Shown: positions 43,064 to 44,000 of the stretch, piece by piece | Layout of the letters: every line of letters starts with the position of its first letter | Numbering within the stretch: the stretch's first letter is position 1 | NCBI GenBank assembly: GCA_903813345.2 | Contig: CAIIXF020000044.1 | Span: forward strand, 1-44,000 | Direction of reading: 5' to 3' | From: Owenia fusiformis | Taxonomy: Eukaryota > Annelida > Polychaeta > Sabellida > Oweniidae | DNA length: 44,000 nucleotides | Made by a program: the position numbers and the translations under genes | The notes under the pieces: model-generated | Databases searched by the model: none | The model's input: the letters and a program-made list of their open reading frames with translations, nothing else | What the model was told of the DNA's origin: nothing

Positions 43064-43742
43064 TAAATAGTGAGCTAGCAAATCCAATAAATAGCCGATT
43101 ATAGTGTTACTGTATTATGACACAGTCTGGTACATGTGTACTGCTTTTGACCTATGACATTTATAAATCCATAACATAATATGTGTATTTTTCTTCTGCA
43201 AATATCTTTCAAACCACAAGTAATATTCCTATAACCACGGTGTTATAGCATGACGGTTACGTCAAGGCGATTTGCAAAATTTTGCGGTAACGATTACAAA
43301 AAATGGCGGATGGGAAAGGCAGCATGTCCTCTTTCTCGCCTGTAGGCAATATTCACAGATAAGATTTCCTTTTAAACTAGTTCCATTCGGTGACGTATAT
43401 ATGGATGGTTATAAAGACTGGGTCAAATTTGCCAGGTGGTCTACAAGAAAGCTGTAGACCTACCGACTGAGATATCCAAGTTTATAATTTTTGGTCCATT
43501 CTCGTGTTTACTGTTTTCTCAGTGCATGTGCCTCAGAGCCACTCAAAATATTAACTGTAAGTAAACTATGTATAAACAAGGCATAAAATGACAAATCCAG
43601 AACAGGAACGTGGCTTATATCGTAAATAATAAGGTTTCAAAAGCAATGTCGTTAGACGACTACGTATGATTTATAGCCTCTTTCCATGTTATAGTTTTAA
43701 TGGGTAAGAATCGGAATATTGAATTTCCTATATATGTTTTCA
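43064..43742. other. Spacer right of the Harbinger element
   Basis: No repeat or convincing exon recognised; short frames only. Confidence 0.35.
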
Positions 43743-43924
43743 GGACTCGCAAGAGACGCTCTTGTTTCAGCCTCTATAAGGTAAGGAAAACAACTGTCGC
43801 TTGCTTTATTTATGAAACCGATGAAAGTGTAAAAGATAGCAATGAAGAGGCGAAAGAAGATTTAGGATCAAGTACTGATGAAGATGACAAAATTAATAAC
43901 AATGAATCGGGGTTTCATATTTGA
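43743..43924 (+). CDS. Candidate exon: acidic tail
   Basis: Preceded by TATGTTTTCAG. One frame reads TRKRRSCFSLYKVRKTTVAC, then a Glu/Asp/Ser-rich stretch (TDESVKDSNEEAKEDLGSST), to TGA at 43922-43924. A short basic patch followed by an acidic tail resembles a juxtamembrane cytoplasmic exon and is similar in style to gene 3 exon 6. It needs an incoming phase of 2, which exon 6 does not supply. It could be an alternative 3' exon, part of the next paralogue, or chance. Confidence 0.35.
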
Positions 43925-44000
43925 ATCAGGTTCGGGTAACCGTCCATCAATTTTTTACGTTACCGCAAATTCAAAATACATTATTATGGCTTGAGTAGAA

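Overview
This is AT-rich nuclear DNA from an animal. The coding exons are short, separated by long introns, and have GT/AG splice sites. The domains (immunoglobulin, CCP/sushi, Death) are metazoan, and most of the rest is transposons. The base composition, frequent TACATGTA-like words and satellite-bearing repeats suggest a lophotrochozoan, perhaps a bivalve mollusc. That assignment is inference; no gene here fixes the taxon.

Host genes. Three genes, all on the + strand, appear to form a tandem family of cell-surface receptors. Gene 1 contributes only its 3' end (3-457), which encodes the C-terminal half of a Death-like domain and a short tail. Gene 2 has a signal-peptide exon (6246-6300) and the first half of an Ig domain (8063-8234); I find nothing after that, so it looks truncated. 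Gene 3 has a signal peptide (17568-17625), a split Ig domain (17805-17985, then 18160-19293), a CCP/sushi domain (26520-29720), a transmembrane exon (30847-30972) and a charged cytoplasmic exon (36764-36856). Every splice phase agrees. Two exons of gene 3 contain transposon insertions: a 992-bp mariner-type foldback element in the second Ig exon, with a TA target duplication, and a 3-kb LINE in the CCP exon, with a 13-15 bp target duplication. Subtracting each element and one target-site copy restores the domain frame exactly. Gene 3 is therefore either a recent pseudogene or is expressed only by skipping or splicing around these exons. Two further possible exons (37493-37672 and 43743-43922) cannot be joined with confidence. 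A shared Ig-CCP-TM-Death architecture across the family is a hypothesis.

Repeat landscape, left to right. A truncated TAA-flanked MITE (930-1474). A 5'-truncated LINE with a 919-residue open frame (1787-4720). A cluster of seven 14-bp palindromes (5494-5880). A small hAT-like MITE (8786-8961). A TA-flanked MITE carrying an internal 565-bp tandem duplication (10332-11429). A LINE 3' end (11537-12100). A 129-bp tandem repeat split by a 1-kb mariner element (12192-14590). A Tc1 remnant (16341-17169). A 6.4-kb element with terminal inverted repeats that holds a 154-bp satellite (19778-26168). A mariner remnant in the CCP-TM intron (29742-30581). A 1.6-kb tandem duplication carrying two of three copies of a 650-bp mariner MITE (31520-34790). 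Finally, a 5.4-kb degenerate PIF/Harbinger element (37670-43063) that contains the third MITE copy and an inverted cluster of miniature LTR retrotransposons (TRIMs) with a tRNA-Pro primer-binding site.

The genes and repeats are linked: the receptor array has been opened up by transposons, and most of the length of gene 3 is inserted sequence.
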